From Bacteroides cellulosilyticus (lineage in GTDB: Bacteria; Bacteroidota; Bacteroidia; Bacteroidales; Bacteroidaceae): a stretch of 64,000 nucleotides of DNA. The notes under the pieces were generated by a model. That model was not told where the DNA came from and searched no databases. It saw only the letters and a program-made list of their open reading frames with translations. The DNA lies in assembly GCF_020091405.1 (NCBI RefSeq), contig NZ_CP081903.1, positions 3,844,501-3,908,500 of the forward strand, in the 5' to 3' direction. Made by a program: the position numbers and the translations under genes. Positions 18,249 through 26,587 of this stretch are shown piece by piece (position 1 is the first letter of the stretch; every line of letters begins with the position of its first letter).

Positions 18249-18534
18249 ATATGCAAATAAAACAGCTGGTAATATAGAATTGCGTAGATGCTTATGTACA
18301 ACCTCTGTTTTTGCAAGTACACCGAATGTAGGGATAAATGCAAGTTGTTGTATCTCATTGTTTTGCATATACGTGTTGTACTGCATCTTTTCAGCCTTTT
18401 GCAAAATATCTGCTATCCGATACAACGCACTGAGTGATAGGGAGTTTTCGCATAGATGTTACAGAATCTTTGTTGAATCCAAAGATTGTGGCTTTCTTGG
18501 AATTTCTTTGGTATCATTATGTTTTTTGTGTGAA
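18249..18534. other. Non-coding stretch between repeat and IS
   Basis: Between copy 1 of the ~595-bp repeat and the left end of the IS3-family element. Short frames occur on both strands, but none has a plausible start site, recognisable motif or neighbour link. Nothing supportable is seen here. Confidence 0.4.
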
Positions 18535-18703
18535 TGTTGCACCTCAAAAAGTAGACACTGGAAGGTAGAAAAAAGATAGAGATTGGTTATCTTCGTAAGT
18601 GGATAAAGGAAGCGCCCTGTAGAGAGGGGGTAGCCCGAACGAAAGGGCGCTTCCTTAGCCCGTTTTGATTACCCCTGTCATCTACCGGAAAGGAGAAACT
18701 TTT

Positions 18704-19051
18704 ATGGCAAAACATTTGAATCCATTGGAAAAAGAGTTCTTGATACGTAAGTTCAAGAGCAATTCCTTGATTAAGTTAAGTGACTTCTGTACAGTCAACA
18801 ACATCTCTGACACAGCCTTCAAAAAATGGATAAGGCAGTATGATGAAGGTGGCTTAGAAGGTCTTGCGCGTGCTGACGCAGAGCTAAAGGGTGTTCTTCC
18901 TGAGGGTCTCAACCCTACGGAAGAAGCCTATAAGCGGGAGATTCTGCGACTCCGCATAGAGAACGAGCGTTTAAAAAAAAATTATGTGGTACGTCAGACC
19001 GAGGATGGGCAAACGGAGTATGTTCGTTTAAAGCCGAAGAATTTAAAATAG
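18704..19051 (+). CDS. IS3-family OrfA (HTH), 115 aa
   Basis: Small helix-turn-helix protein starting MAKHLNPLEKEFLIRKF; the HTH lies at about 25-50 (LSDFCTVNNISDTAFKKWI). It binds the element ends. Near its 3' end a run of nine A (18973-18981) sits where the -1 frame is open all the way into OrfB. Slippage there would give the OrfAB transposase, as in other IS3 elements. The ATG at 18704 is preferred because it follows an AGGAGAAA ribosome-binding site. Confidence 0.85.
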   Translation: MAKHLNPLEKEFLIRKFKSNSLIKLSDFCTVNNISDTAFKKWIRQYDEGGLEGLARADAELKGVLPEGLNPTEEAYKREILRLRIENERLKKNYVVRQTEDGQTEYVRLKPKNLK

Positions 19052-19056
19052 TCGAT

Positions 19057-20007
19057 ATGTTGTCAAGAGACTTTGCGATAGCGGATATCTGCCCCATGAT
19101 GGGTGTGAGCCGTGCCGGCTATTATAAATGGAAGAGGCGTGAACCTTCTATGCGTGACATCACTAGGGAAGCGATGGTCGAAATCGTCGAACAGATCCAT
19201 ACGGAGCATCCGTCACATGGATACCGTTGGACGGCTGCTTATATACGTCATAATCTCAACCTCATTCTCAGTGACAACTTCGTCTATAAGTGCTTCCGAT
19301 ATCTTGGAATACAGTCTGAAACCTGCCACAAGGTGCATTATAAGCCTCGCAAGGTACGTGATCGATATCCTAATCTGATATTTTCCACATGGGATACGGT
19401 CGACCGTCCCCGCCAGGTGATAGTATCTGACATGACTGTACTTAAGTTCTGGATATTCTATTTTGAGCTGACTTTCTACTTTGACGTATTCACTAAAGAG
19501 ATATTGTCCTGGAAGTTGGCCGAGCGTAGGGGCGCCCGTGAACAATATGTGGATGGATTGAAAGAGGTAGTGACCCTGTTGAAGGGCTCTTCCGAGTCTG
19601 TTGTACTTCATACGGATCAAGGCAGTGTTTATTCATCAATGGCTTATAATGACCTTATAAAAGATACTGTGATAGTAAGGTCTATGTCACGTGCCGGGAA
19701 ACCCACAGACAATCCCGTAAATGAGGCTCTTAATGGATGGATAAAAGAGGAACTGATGATAGACTACCGAATTGACAATTGTCGTTCGCGCGATCAGGTA
19801 AGAACTGTTTTAGAGAACTACATGGAATACTACAATAAGCAGCGCCCCTGTTTTGCTATTGGGTATGATACTCCCGTAGGCTATCGGAAGAGATATTACA
19901 AAGGTGAATTAGACAGAAAAGACACTTTTTCTAAGAGGGAACTATCCGAATTACCGAAATTTGTACAGAAGAGGAAAAATCATGCTGATAATCAAAAGGT
20001 TGAATAA
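19057..20007 (+). CDS. IS3-family OrfB transposase (DDE), 316 aa
   Basis: An integrase-core transposase. An N-terminal HTH_21-type region (DICPMMGVSRAGYYKWKRRE, TEHPSHGYRW) is followed by the catalytic core: the first Asp in VSDMTVLKFW, the second in HTDQGSVYSS, and Glu in NEALNGWIKEEL, with the usual YYNKQRPCFA after it. All three acidic residues are present. Its frame is -1 relative to OrfA and stays open upstream of the ATG, so the active form is probably the fusion made by frameshifting. Confidence 0.92.
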   Translation: MLSRDFAIADICPMMGVSRAGYYKWKRREPSMRDITREAMVEIVEQIHTEHPSHGYRWTAAYIRHNLNLILSDNFVYKCFRYLGIQSETCHKVHYKPRKVRDRYPNLIFSTWDTVDRPRQVIVSDMTVLKFWIFYFELTFYFDVFTKEILSWKLAERRGAREQYVDGLKEVVTLLKGSSESVVLHTDQGSVYSSMAYNDLIKDTVIVRSMSRAGKPTDNPVNEALNGWIKEELMIDYRIDNCRSRDQVRTVLENYMEYYNKQRPCFAIGYDTPVGYRKRYYKGELDRKDTFSKRELSELPKFVQKRKNHADNQKVE

Positions 20008-20284
20008 GATGTCTACTTTTAAAAAGAAAAACTTGTGAAAATAGATGAGAATGTCTACTTTCGCAAAAGAGAAATTAAGAAAAAGTGTAGTATTGACTAC
20101 TTTTAAAAATAGTATTAACTAAAGATTATTTTTAGTGTCTACTTTATTGAGCTGGTACAGAAAAGATATGATTCGTTGGAAAAAGTGTGCTATTAAAGGT
20201 GGTATTCGCTAGAAAAAATGTGTGTTCTATGGCATATTCGCTGAAAAAAATGTAACTTTACAACCGAAAGAATAAGATTTAATT

Positions 20285-21679
20285 ATGCTTAAGAGAAAAA
20301 TAGAAACATTTTTAGTCAAGTGGAAGAAGTCTGAAGACAGAAAGCCACTTGTGATAAAAGGCATCCGCCAATGTGGGAAGACATATATTGTCCAAAAATT
20401 CGCAAAGGAGAACTACGAGAGTGTGGTTTATATGAACTTCATTCTCGAACCCGACAAGAAGTCTGCTTTTACTGGCAATATAGATGTTGATACTATCATT
20501 CTCAACCTCTCTGCTTTGATTCAAGGCAGTCGTTTCATCAATGGGAAAACGTGCATTATCCTTGATGAGATTCAGGAATGTAAGGAGGCAAGGACAGCCT
20601 TGAAGTCATTTCATATAGACGGTCGCTTTGATGTCATTGCCACAGGCTCTCTTTTAGGCGTGAAAGGATACGGTAAGAGTAAGAAGAAAAAGGAAGAGGA
20701 GGAAGGGCAAGATTCTGTTCCCGTAGGATATGAGACCGTGATTGATATGTATCCATTGGACTTTGAGGAATTTTTATGGGCAAACGGAATTAGCGATATG
20801 GTTATTGATTCCGTCAAATCCTGTTTTGAGAACGAAAGTACTGTTCCTGATGGGATTCATAAGGCAATGATGGAACTGTTGTACAGATATGTCATTGTCG
20901 GCGGTCTCCCGGAAGTAGTGAACTGTTTCCTTGAAACTAAGAATATTGAGCTTATATATAAGGTGCAGCGCAACCTTATAGCTGAATACGAAGAGGATAT
21001 GGTTAAATATGCGGATGATCCAAACAAACCTCGTATCCGCGAATGTTTTGAGTCTATCCCAAAACAATTAGCTAAAGAGAACAAGAAATTCCAGTATTCT
21101 GTAGTCAAGAAAGGTGGACGGGCCTCACAATATAGAGGTAGCATTCAATGGTTGGAGGATGCAGGAATAGTGCGTAGATGCTATAACACGCAGATTACGG
21201 AACTGCCGTTAGAGGGTAATTCCATCAAAGACAGTTTCAAGGTGTACACCACAGATATAGGTATCCTTGTGGCAATGTTGGATTATGGTACTCAGGCAGA
21301 TATTTTAAAGGGTAATCTTTTGGGATACAAGGGAGCAATCTTCGAGAATCTCATGGCTGATTTTTTATGTAAGTCCGGGCAAAAGTTATATTATTTTCAT
21401 AAGGATAGCGGCCTTGAGTTGGACTTCTTGGTAAGATTCAAGAGTGAATGCGTTATACTTGAAGTAAAGGCAAAGACCGGTAAGGCAAAAAGCATGACTA
21501 CGGTTCTTAAGAACAAGGATGTATATCATGTCAACAACGCAATCAAGCTCGGCCAATACAATGTAGGACGTGAGGAGGATATATTGACCATTCCGTTGTA
21601 CATGGGATTCCTTGTTGAAGACAAACTTGCGGACGTTATCATTCCTGATGTTGATGTGAGTCTATTGACTACTATTTAA
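20285..21679 (+). CDS. AAA ATPase with DUF4143, 464 aa
   Basis: An AAA_14 ATPase with Walker A GIRQCGKT at residues 26-33 and Walker B CIILDEIQE near 90-98. A C-terminal DUF4143 region follows. It ends in a restriction-endonuclease-like strand pattern (GLELDFLVRF ... ILEVKAKTGKA, residues ~380-400) with conserved D/E/K. Such proteins are common in Bacteroides and their targets are unknown. An unusual insertion of Lys/Glu (KSKKKKEEEEG) occurs near 130. It is followed 11 bases later by an unknown gene, so the two may work together. Confidence 0.85.
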   Translation: MLKRKIETFLVKWKKSEDRKPLVIKGIRQCGKTYIVQKFAKENYESVVYMNFILEPDKKSAFTGNIDVDTIILNLSALIQGSRFINGKTCIILDEIQECKEARTALKSFHIDGRFDVIATGSLLGVKGYGKSKKKKEEEEGQDSVPVGYETVIDMYPLDFEEFLWANGISDMVIDSVKSCFENESTVPDGIHKAMMELLYRYVIVGGLPEVVNCFLETKNIELIYKVQRNLIAEYEEDMVKYADDPNKPRIRECFESIPKQLAKENKKFQYSVVKKGGRASQYRGSIQWLEDAGIVRRCYNTQITELPLEGNSIKDSFKVYTTDIGILVAMLDYGTQADILKGNLLGYKGAIFENLMADFLCKSGQKLYYFHKDSGLELDFLVRFKSECVILEVKAKTGKAKSMTTVLKNKDVYHVNNAIKLGQYNVGREEDILTIPLYMGFLVEDKLADVIIPDVDVSLLTTI

Positions 21680-21690
21680 TTTTATAGATT

Positions 21691-22305
21691 ATGGCAAAAC
21701 AGATATTAGTTGGAATCAAAAAACAGAGTTTGAATGAGGTGGCTCACTACCTTATGATATACTTCCCATACAATGAGGAGATGTGTAGCTATGCCAATGA
21801 TTGGCTTGGTGAACTATATGAAAACAAATATCCTTTGGTTTCTAAAGGGATGTGGTCAGGCATAATTGATTTGAAAACTCATAAACTTCTTGATTGGAAG
21901 CCGGAATATGGAGATTTATATTTTCAAGCCAAGGTATGTGATAGCGGAACCTATATCTTGCTTGACAAAGACAAAAAGGTGATATGTAAAATTGCAGATT
22001 ATGTACCCAATGGTTTAATTCCGGAGGCGGCTGATTGTGGGGATTATATCCGTCTAAGAATCAAGCATGACGGTATGATAGAAAATTGGATCGAGAAGCC
22101 GGACTTTTCCGATTTTATAGAAGATTCTGAAACCGTTGAGAAAATTGATACGAGCATTAAAGAAGAACCCATACTTGATACCAAAGTAGAGTTCACTTAT
22201 AGCCAGCTGATGGCAAATTTGCTTCGTCTTCCTAAATACTTACAGATGGAGATAGGTAAAGCGTTGATTGCTAATGCGTCAGAAGGGTTTGAAGAGGATG
22301 AATGA
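21691..22305 (+). CDS. Uncharacterised protein, 204 aa (copy 1 of a duplicated gene)
   Basis: Starts MAKQILVGIKKQSLNEVAHY. A conserved core follows (MIYFPYNEEMCSY, WSGIIDLKTHKLL), then a C-terminal tail with YSQLMANLLRLPKYLQMEIG. No known family is recognised. A close homologue lies at 43835-44383 without the first ~22 residues. This copy is directly downstream of the AAA/DUF4143 gene. It is probably cytoplasmic, with no membrane segment or signal peptide. Confidence 0.75.
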   Translation: MAKQILVGIKKQSLNEVAHYLMIYFPYNEEMCSYANDWLGELYENKYPLVSKGMWSGIIDLKTHKLLDWKPEYGDLYFQAKVCDSGTYILLDKDKKVICKIADYVPNGLIPEAADCGDYIRLRIKHDGMIENWIEKPDFSDFIEDSETVEKIDTSIKEEPILDTKVEFTYSQLMANLLRLPKYLQMEIGKALIANASEGFEEDE

Positions 22306-22383
22306 GTAATTGGGCAGAAATAAACATAGGTGAAAATTCCCAATATGTATGATTATTTGTAAAATAAAGTAAAGTATAACATC

Positions 22384-24216
22384 ATGATACAAAGCGTTAA
22401 TAAATATCATATCTACGAGATTCTTTCATCGGATGGTAATTTTTACTATACCATTCCAAAGTATCAACGTGAATACACGTGGAGTTATCGTGAATGGGAA
22501 GCTCTTTACGATGACATCAGTGAAAACAACGATGAGTATTTCATAGGGTCTATCATATGCATTCCTTTGGGAGATGCCATCAATCCTTTTTTGGAGGTGA
22601 TAGATGGTCAGCAGCGACTGACCACCATAAGCCTATTCCTAACTGCTATCTACACTCGCTTAAAGGAACATGTAGACTATTTGAGCGAGGATGACGGCGA
22701 CGTGCTGCCGTCATTAAGGAAGTCGCTGAAAAGCAAAAATTCTCCGAACGAAATGAAATTGGTACCACAGGTGCAGAACTTCAATAAGGATGACTATGAT
22801 TACCTATTGAACGAGGTGGGTTTGCGAAAAGCTACTGCACCAAAGCACGCTTATTACCCCATGAGAAAAATTGCTCGCTGCTACACCTATTTCTTAAAGC
22901 GTCTCGATAAAGAGATGGAGGGTATGGATGGTGATAATGCTGTCTATTTCTTGTTAGGCAAGTATAATAAAGTGAAGCAAGCTATGCTGGTTAAGATAGA
23001 GGTTTCTACTCATTCTGACGCTTACGTGTTGTTCGAATCACTGAATAACCGAGGAACACCATTGACTGCGATCGATCTGATGAAGAATCTTATTATGGCA
23101 CGGGCGGAGAGTAACAATCTGACTATTGATGACTGCTTCAACCGTTGGCAGATGTTGCTCAGCAACCTATCCGATGACTATGGGATACAGGAACGTTTTT
23201 TTCGTCACTATTATAATGCCTTCAAACATCGTTTGAATGAGCCTTTCCAAAGTAATAACGACCGCAAGAAAGACCCATTGGGTGTCGTGGCCACTCGCTC
23301 TAATTTGCTAAATATATTCGAGAACCTTATTAATAAAGATTTACTATCTTTTCTTGATGATATTTTGCATTGTGGACAAATTTATTCTTGGCTCATTCTA
23401 CAAGATTCTGCAGAAACGACCTATCGTAAAGCTCTGGAAGACCTCGACCATATCCAAGGTGCACCTTCTTATCTTCTTCTCATGTACTTGATGAGGAATA
23501 AGAAAGAACTTGCTATTACGGAGAATCAAATCAATCTGTTCACCAGATTACTTTCCAAGTATTTTGTTCGCAGAAATATTACGGACTATCCGAATACACG
23601 TGATTTGACGCGGATTTTTATGGATATTATCAGTAAAATAGAGGAGTCGAACTCTGTTGGAAACGATGTAATGACACTGATTGTAGATATGCTGAGTACA
23701 CCTGCCAATTGTGCTTCAGATGAACAATTTCGCCGCAGTTTGGAGGGCGATGTATATAAAGATAATGTAGGTGCAACGCGCTACATACTTTGTAAACTCG
23801 CAGAGTCTGCCATGACACAGGAGACATGGACTGATTTATGGAGGCGCACTGATAAAAAGGTGTTCGTATGGACTATCGAACACATATTCCCCGAAGGGGA
23901 AAATATTCCACAATGTTGGGTGGATATGATTGCTAATGGCGATAAGAATTTGGCCCAAAAGTATCTGGAGGAATACACCCACAAAATTGGAAACCTTACC
24001 ATTACGGGCTATAATAGTACACTTGGCAATAAGTCATTTGAAGAAAAACGCGACCGAAAGAATAAGGACGGAAAACGCTTTATAGGTTATAAGAACGGGC
24101 TTGAAATAAATCGTGAGATAGCTACTAAAAATATATGGACGATTGAGGATATTAAGGCTCGTACCACTGACTTGGTAAATAAGTTGATAGAAATCTATGA
24201 ATTTCCAGGGAAATAG
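22384..24216 (+). CDS. GmrSD-like DUF262/DUF1524 nuclease, 610 aa
   Basis: The N-terminal DUF262 (GmrS-like) domain has IPKYQREYTWSYREWEALYD (residues ~22-42) and the DGQQRLTT nucleotide-binding motif near 78. The C-terminal DUF1524 (GmrD-like) HNH nuclease has TIEHIFPEG near 497-505 and IGNLTITGYN then LGNKSFEEKR. Single-chain proteins of this design act as modification-dependent (type IV) restriction enzymes in studied cases; the modified base targeted here is unknown. All motif residues are intact. It is cargo present in one copy of the duplicated module and absent from the other. Confidence 0.88.
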   Translation: MIQSVNKYHIYEILSSDGNFYYTIPKYQREYTWSYREWEALYDDISENNDEYFIGSIICIPLGDAINPFLEVIDGQQRLTTISLFLTAIYTRLKEHVDYLSEDDGDVLPSLRKSLKSKNSPNEMKLVPQVQNFNKDDYDYLLNEVGLRKATAPKHAYYPMRKIARCYTYFLKRLDKEMEGMDGDNAVYFLLGKYNKVKQAMLVKIEVSTHSDAYVLFESLNNRGTPLTAIDLMKNLIMARAESNNLTIDDCFNRWQMLLSNLSDDYGIQERFFRHYYNAFKHRLNEPFQSNNDRKKDPLGVVATRSNLLNIFENLINKDLLSFLDDILHCGQIYSWLILQDSAETTYRKALEDLDHIQGAPSYLLLMYLMRNKKELAITENQINLFTRLLSKYFVRRNITDYPNTRDLTRIFMDIISKIEESNSVGNDVMTLIVDMLSTPANCASDEQFRRSLEGDVYKDNVGATRYILCKLAESAMTQETWTDLWRRTDKKVFVWTIEHIFPEGENIPQCWVDMIANGDKNLAQKYLEEYTHKIGNLTITGYNSTLGNKSFEEKRDRKNKDGKRFIGYKNGLEINREIATKNIWTIEDIKARTTDLVNKLIEIYEFPGK

Positions 24217-24330
24217 ACGACTCATAGTTGTAAAATATCATAAAATGTACGGTAGTGTAAAATAAAGCTTGGCGCAGTTTTCGATTAGTATTTACACCCA
24301 TACTGATATAATATCAAATATTTGTACCAA

Positions 24331-24354
24331 CTTTGTACCCGAAAAGGTACAAAG
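24331..24354. promoter_or_regulatory. Perfect palindrome, possible operator
   Basis: CTTTGTACC (24331-24339) and GGTACAAAG (24346-24354) form a 9-bp perfect dyad around a 6-base centre. Another TTTGTACC half-site lies just upstream at 24321-24328. It is located 110 bases before a small-protein gene. No T-run follows, so a DNA-binding site is more likely than a terminator. Confidence 0.5.
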
Positions 24355-24465
24355 AGATTCTACGTCATCAAACTGAATAACATTTAAAAGTATAAAATTC
24401 TATGGATATATTAAGTCTTACCAAAGTAACATCATTGTTCATACTAACTTTAATAGAAAGAGACG

Positions 24466-24741
24466 ATGGACAAAAGAAACAAATTTTGGAGACGCCAACA
24501 AATGGCTCGTGTGTTTAAGGCTCGCATGATTCTTTATGCCGCTTATGGTCATTGCATTATTCGTGAGGATGGAAGCTATTATGAACATCCTCATTGGTTT
24601 GAATTGGCAAAAGACAAATGGGCACAAGTTTACAAAACTACAGGTACTCCGTGTGGCTGTTGGATGTGCAGAGGATTTGAATATGACCGCAAGGAGTATA
24701 AAAAAGAGACTCGGCGGATTATTCGGGAATCAATGGAGTAG
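24466..24741 (+). CDS. Small protein with CxCxxC motif, 91 aa
   Basis: Basic, aromatic-rich small protein with GTPCGCWMCRGFEYDRKEYK near the C-terminus. The three closely spaced cysteines (CGCWMC) could bind a metal or RNA. Similar small proteins are common in Bacteroides mobile DNA and phages. No function is assigned. It is absent from the second copy of the module at 43.8-44.9 kb. Confidence 0.6.
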   Translation: MDKRNKFWRRQQMARVFKARMILYAAYGHCIIREDGSYYEHPHWFELAKDKWAQVYKTTGTPCGCWMCRGFEYDRKEYKKETRRIIRESME

Positions 24742-24862
24742 GCTAAATGATCAGAAGCTGAATCTGTGTTTTATTGCATAGATTCAGTTTTTATTATGTG
24801 GGGCATATAGGCGGCTACATGGATTTTCTCGGAAAGTGATGTAGGATATGGAATTTATTTGC

Positions 24863-24870
24863 TAATTTTG
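24863..24870 (+). promoter_or_regulatory. Bacteroides -7 element TAATTTTG (copy 1)
   Basis: TAATTTTG fits TAnnTTTG. The same octamer occupies the matching position in the duplicate at 44513-44520. It is 31 bases upstream of the small ORF start. Confidence 0.55.
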
Positions 24871-24901
24871 CGCCGATTTTGAAACGATATAAAAACTAAC
24901 A

Positions 24902-25033
24902 ATGCAGAGAAATAGAATGAACATATTATCGAAGGTCACAATTTTGGGTAATAAACGTCCTGAATCTGTGTTGAGTGTTCATGTCTTTGGCATTGAACCT
25001 TGTGTTGTAAATACTTTCCAACGAAGAACATAG
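24902..25033 (+). CDS. Conserved 43-residue small ORF (leader-like), copy 1
   Basis: ATG at 24902 follows the -7 element. The duplicate at 44551-44679 keeps the reading frame, start and stop region despite many base changes. Shared residues include GNKR, VHV, GIE and VNTFQR. That pattern suggests a translated peptide. Next comes a terminator-like hairpin (25075-25116) and then a phosphoesterase gene, so it could be a leader peptide. No family is recognised. Confidence 0.45.
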   Translation: MQRNRMNILSKVTILGNKRPESVLSVHVFGIEPCVVNTFQRRT

Positions 25034-25074
25034 CATGGTGTAGTTTATTCTACTCTGATTGAAAATATAAACTG

Positions 25075-25116
25075 AATAGTTGGAGAGTCTTTACCAAACT
25101 TTCCAACTATTTTGTT
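25075..25116 (+). terminator. Terminator-like hairpin before the phosphoesterase gene
   Basis: AATAGTTGGA pairs with TCCAACTATT and is followed by TTGTTTTA. A matching hairpin exists in the duplicate near 44720-44765. Its position between the small ORF and the phosphoesterase allows either termination or attenuation. Confidence 0.6.
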
Positions 25117-25225
25117 TTATACCCATTTGTGACAGTTACCTAACGATGCTTTTCTGTCATTTCCGTCTGATGGGTGATTGGCAAACGATTATTAACGTGC
25201 AGTGATGCACATAAATTGAGAAGAG

Positions 25226-25810
25226 ATGAATTATAAATTTGATGGCAGCAAGGTATTCTTTACATCTGATACCCACTTTTATCACGGAAATATCATTCGT
25301 TTCTGCAACAGACCTTTTAATGATGTGGAAATGATGAATGAAACGATTATCTCCAATTGGAATAATACAGTTGGCTTGGACGATATTGTTTTTCACTTGG
25401 GTGATTTCTGTCTTGGCGGTTCAGCCGAATGGACTAAAATACTTGATAGATTGAACGGCAAGATATATCTGATTCTTGGCAACCACGATTTGAAGAACTT
25501 GAGACAGGGTTATGTCGATAGATTTGAGCATTTGGCTATGCAGATGCACATAGAGGTGAACAAGCAGAAGATATATTTGAATCACTATCCGTTTCTATGC
25601 TTTGATGGCGGATATAAAGATGTATGGCAACTGTTCGGTCATGTGCATACAAGGAATAATAACACCGGAATTGATGCCACACGACTTCAACACCTCTATC
25701 CGACACAGTATGATGTCGGGGTTGATAACAACAACTTTATGCCGGTTTCATTTGCACAGGTGAAGACAATCATTGAAAAACAGATTAAACAATCAAAAAT
25801 GAAAGAGTAA
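25226..25810 (+). CDS. Calcineurin-like metallophosphoesterase, 194 aa
   Basis: Metal-binding motifs are in order: FTSDTHFYHGN (DxH), HLGDFCLGG (GD), ILGNHD (GNHD), then NHYPF and FGHVHTRNN (GHxH). Length and motif layout match small cytoplasmic phosphoesterases that cut phosphodiesters or nucleotides. A broken copy of its first ~22 codons lies at 44874-44940. Its stop and the next start overlap (TAATG), so it is translated with the second phosphoesterase. Confidence 0.88.
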   Translation: MNYKFDGSKVFFTSDTHFYHGNIIRFCNRPFNDVEMMNETIISNWNNTVGLDDIVFHLGDFCLGGSAEWTKILDRLNGKIYLILGNHDLKNLRQGYVDRFEHLAMQMHIEVNKQKIYLNHYPFLCFDGGYKDVWQLFGHVHTRNNNTGIDATRLQHLYPTQYDVGVDNNNFMPVSFAQVKTIIEKQIKQSKMKE

Positions 25811-26574
25811 TGAAGATACAATATATGAGCGATTTACATCTGGAGTTCGGGGAGAATAGCAGATATTTAAAGCATAATGAATTACCTGTTACCGGTGATA
25901 TGCTGGTTTTGGCTGGAGATATATTCTATCTTGATAGGATTGCTCCTATGGTGAAATTTTGGAAATGGGCTTCAGATAATTACAAGCAGGTTCTGATAGT
26001 TCCAGGTAATCATGAATATTACAATTATTCAGACGTGATGGAACGAGGGCTGCAATGGAAGTGGATGTTCCGGAAGAATGTAGGGTACTATCAGAATCAA
26101 GTAATCCGTATCGATGATACCGACTTTGTTCTGAGTACGCTATGGTCGCGGATTAACCCGAATGACAAGTATTTCGTGTGGAAAGGTATGAACGACTTTC
26201 GCCAAATCAAGTTTGACGGAAAATTACTACAGGTGGAGGAATTCAATTGGATGCACGAAATCTGTATGGATTTTATCCAGAAAAGCGTCGAAGAGAGTAC
26301 GGCGAATCATATTGTGGTGGTTACTCATCATTTGCCTACTTTTAAGGTGGTTGTGCCACAACACAAGAACTCCGTACAGAACAGTGCATTTGCCAGCGAA
26401 TATGGGGATTGGATTGCCTACAGCCGAATAAATGCTTGGATTTATGGACACTCGCATAGCAATATCGACACAGAGATTGGTAGCACTAGGGTAATCTGTA
26501 ACCAGGTGGGATATGTTTTTGCGAATGAGCACCTTGTAAATGGATTTAATCCGGAAAAGTATGTTGAAATTTAA
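25810..26574 (+). CDS. Calcineurin-like metallophosphoesterase, 254 aa
   Basis: Motifs: YMSDLHLEFGE (DxH), VLAGDIFYLD (GD), VPGNHEYYNY (GNHE), VVTHHLPTF and YGHSHSNIDT (GHSH). All metal ligands are present. Two different phosphoesterases encoded back to back, plus an unknown third gene, suggest one pathway, perhaps processing a phosphorylated or nucleic-acid substrate. No direct evidence shows which. It is separated from the next gene by 13 bases. Confidence 0.88.
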   Translation: MKIQYMSDLHLEFGENSRYLKHNELPVTGDMLVLAGDIFYLDRIAPMVKFWKWASDNYKQVLIVPGNHEYYNYSDVMERGLQWKWMFRKNVGYYQNQVIRIDDTDFVLSTLWSRINPNDKYFVWKGMNDFRQIKFDGKLLQVEEFNWMHEICMDFIQKSVEESTANHIVVVTHHLPTFKVVVPQHKNSVQNSAFASEYGDWIAYSRINAWIYGHSHSNIDTEIGSTRVICNQVGYVFANEHLVNGFNPEKYVEI

Positions 26575-26587
26575 TAAACATAAAGCA

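Larger units (their letters stand above)
18535..20159 (+). mobile_element. Complete IS3-family insertion sequence, ~1.6 kb
   Basis: Imperfect inverted repeats bound it: left 18535-18559 (TGTTGCACCTCAAAAAG...) and right 20134-20159, whose complement starts TGTACCAGCTCAATAAAG. Both inner ends read GTAGACACT. The ends start TG and finish CA as in IS3. The flanking trinucleotide GAA occurs at 18532-18534 and 20160-20162, a 3-bp target duplication that fits the family. Two overlapping transposase frames lie inside, joined by a likely -1 frameshift. Confidence 0.9.
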
